Source of the DNA: an uncultured Porphyromonas sp.
GTDB taxonomy: Bacteria; Bacteroidota; Bacteroidia; Bacteroidales; Porphyromonadaceae
Assembly: GCA_900539765.1 (NCBI GenBank)
Contig: UQDF01000005.1
Coordinates: 1 to 53,663 of the forward strand
Direction of reading: 5' to 3'
DNA: 53,663 bases
In this document: piece by piece, positions 53,522 to 53,663 of the stretch
Layout: every line of letters begins with the position of its first letter
How positions within the stretch are numbered: the first letter of the stretch is position 1
The notes under the pieces: generated by a model
What the model saw: the letters and a program-made list of their open reading frames with translations, nothing else
Database searches by the model: none
What the model was told of the DNA's origin: nothing
Position numbers and translations under genes: made by a program

Positions 53522-53663
53522 GCCAATCTCACGAGTAACGACTTTGTAGGGACGTCATAACGTGTAACCCGCTTCTTTCTAAGTTCATATGCAAGTAAAA
53601 AGCGAAGTTTTTTTCTCGTTTCGGAAACTCGGTCGACTTCTTTTCCGGTGAACCGCTCAGCGG
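53522..53663 (-). repeat. Edge of a dispersed intergenic repeat
   Basis: 53522-53542 matches 29836-29856 at 19 of 21 positions and is followed by tgtagggacg (53546-53555) and aacgtgtaaccc (53560-53571), pieces of the repeat at 1-242. The block probably continues beyond the window. The last ~80 bp show no gene. Confidence 0.65.

Overview
The window is about 53.7 kb of chromosome from a Bacteroidales bacterium, most likely a Porphyromonas close to the asaccharolytic species. The evidence is a RagA/RagB-like SusC/SusD pair, a secreted protease with a type IX secretion C-terminal domain, a complete Na+-translocating NADH:quinone reductase operon, a Bacteroidetes-type Bat (aerotolerance) operon, promoters with the TAnnTTTG -7 box, and signal peptides that almost all place Gln after the cleavage site. 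No phage, insertion sequence, CRISPR array or rRNA was seen. One tRNA gene (Lys, CTT) is present. All recognised genes look intact.

Layout: (1) 1-475, dispersed-repeat block. (2) 476-7830, plus strand: moxR, a DUF58 protein, a membrane protein, batA, batB, batC and batD, with a tandem-repeat tract between moxR and the rest. (3) 8157-11675, plus: proS, queC and a Pif1/RecD-type helicase. (4) 12108-16231, plus: tRNA-Lys, nfo, a Sua5/YrdC gene and a large lipoprotein gene. (5) 16258-21159, minus: a six-gene run of M48 lipoprotein, cobO-like gene, M28/glutaminyl cyclase, sufE-like gene, DUF2156 gene and GNAT gene. (6) 21413-23498, minus: a DUF3575/DUF3868 outer-membrane pair. (7) 23767-29753, minus: nqrABCDEF. 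(8) 29836-30345, repeats. (9) 30502-38538, minus: susD, susC and a lysyl-endopeptidase-like T9SS protease. (10) 38704-39007, repeats. (11) 39116-48693, plus: the front of the division and cell-wall cluster (rsmH, ftsL-like, ftsI, murE, mraY, murD, ftsW). (12) 48697-53262, minus: greA, a HIT gene, phoH, purC, menG/ubiE and aroE, meeting ftsW tail to tail. (13) 53522-53663, repeat edge.

Functional themes: much of the window serves the cell envelope. It encodes peptidoglycan precursor synthesis and septation, Bat proteins probably working with the MoxR ATPase, lipoproteins, sodium-based respiration, and what may be a protein-digestion unit in which a secreted Lys-type protease lies beside an oligopeptide-type SusCD importer. 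The glutaminyl cyclase candidate fits the exported proteins here, which would expose N-terminal Gln after signal peptidase I.

The least ordinary material is non-coding. There are at least three intergenic repeat families: a composite of 9-bp-period and 7-bp-period tandem repeats, a family built on the near-palindrome ggacgcac-agatc-gtgcgtcc, and a CCACGTGG family. These lie against start codons, stop codons and promoters. I found no clearly new protein system.
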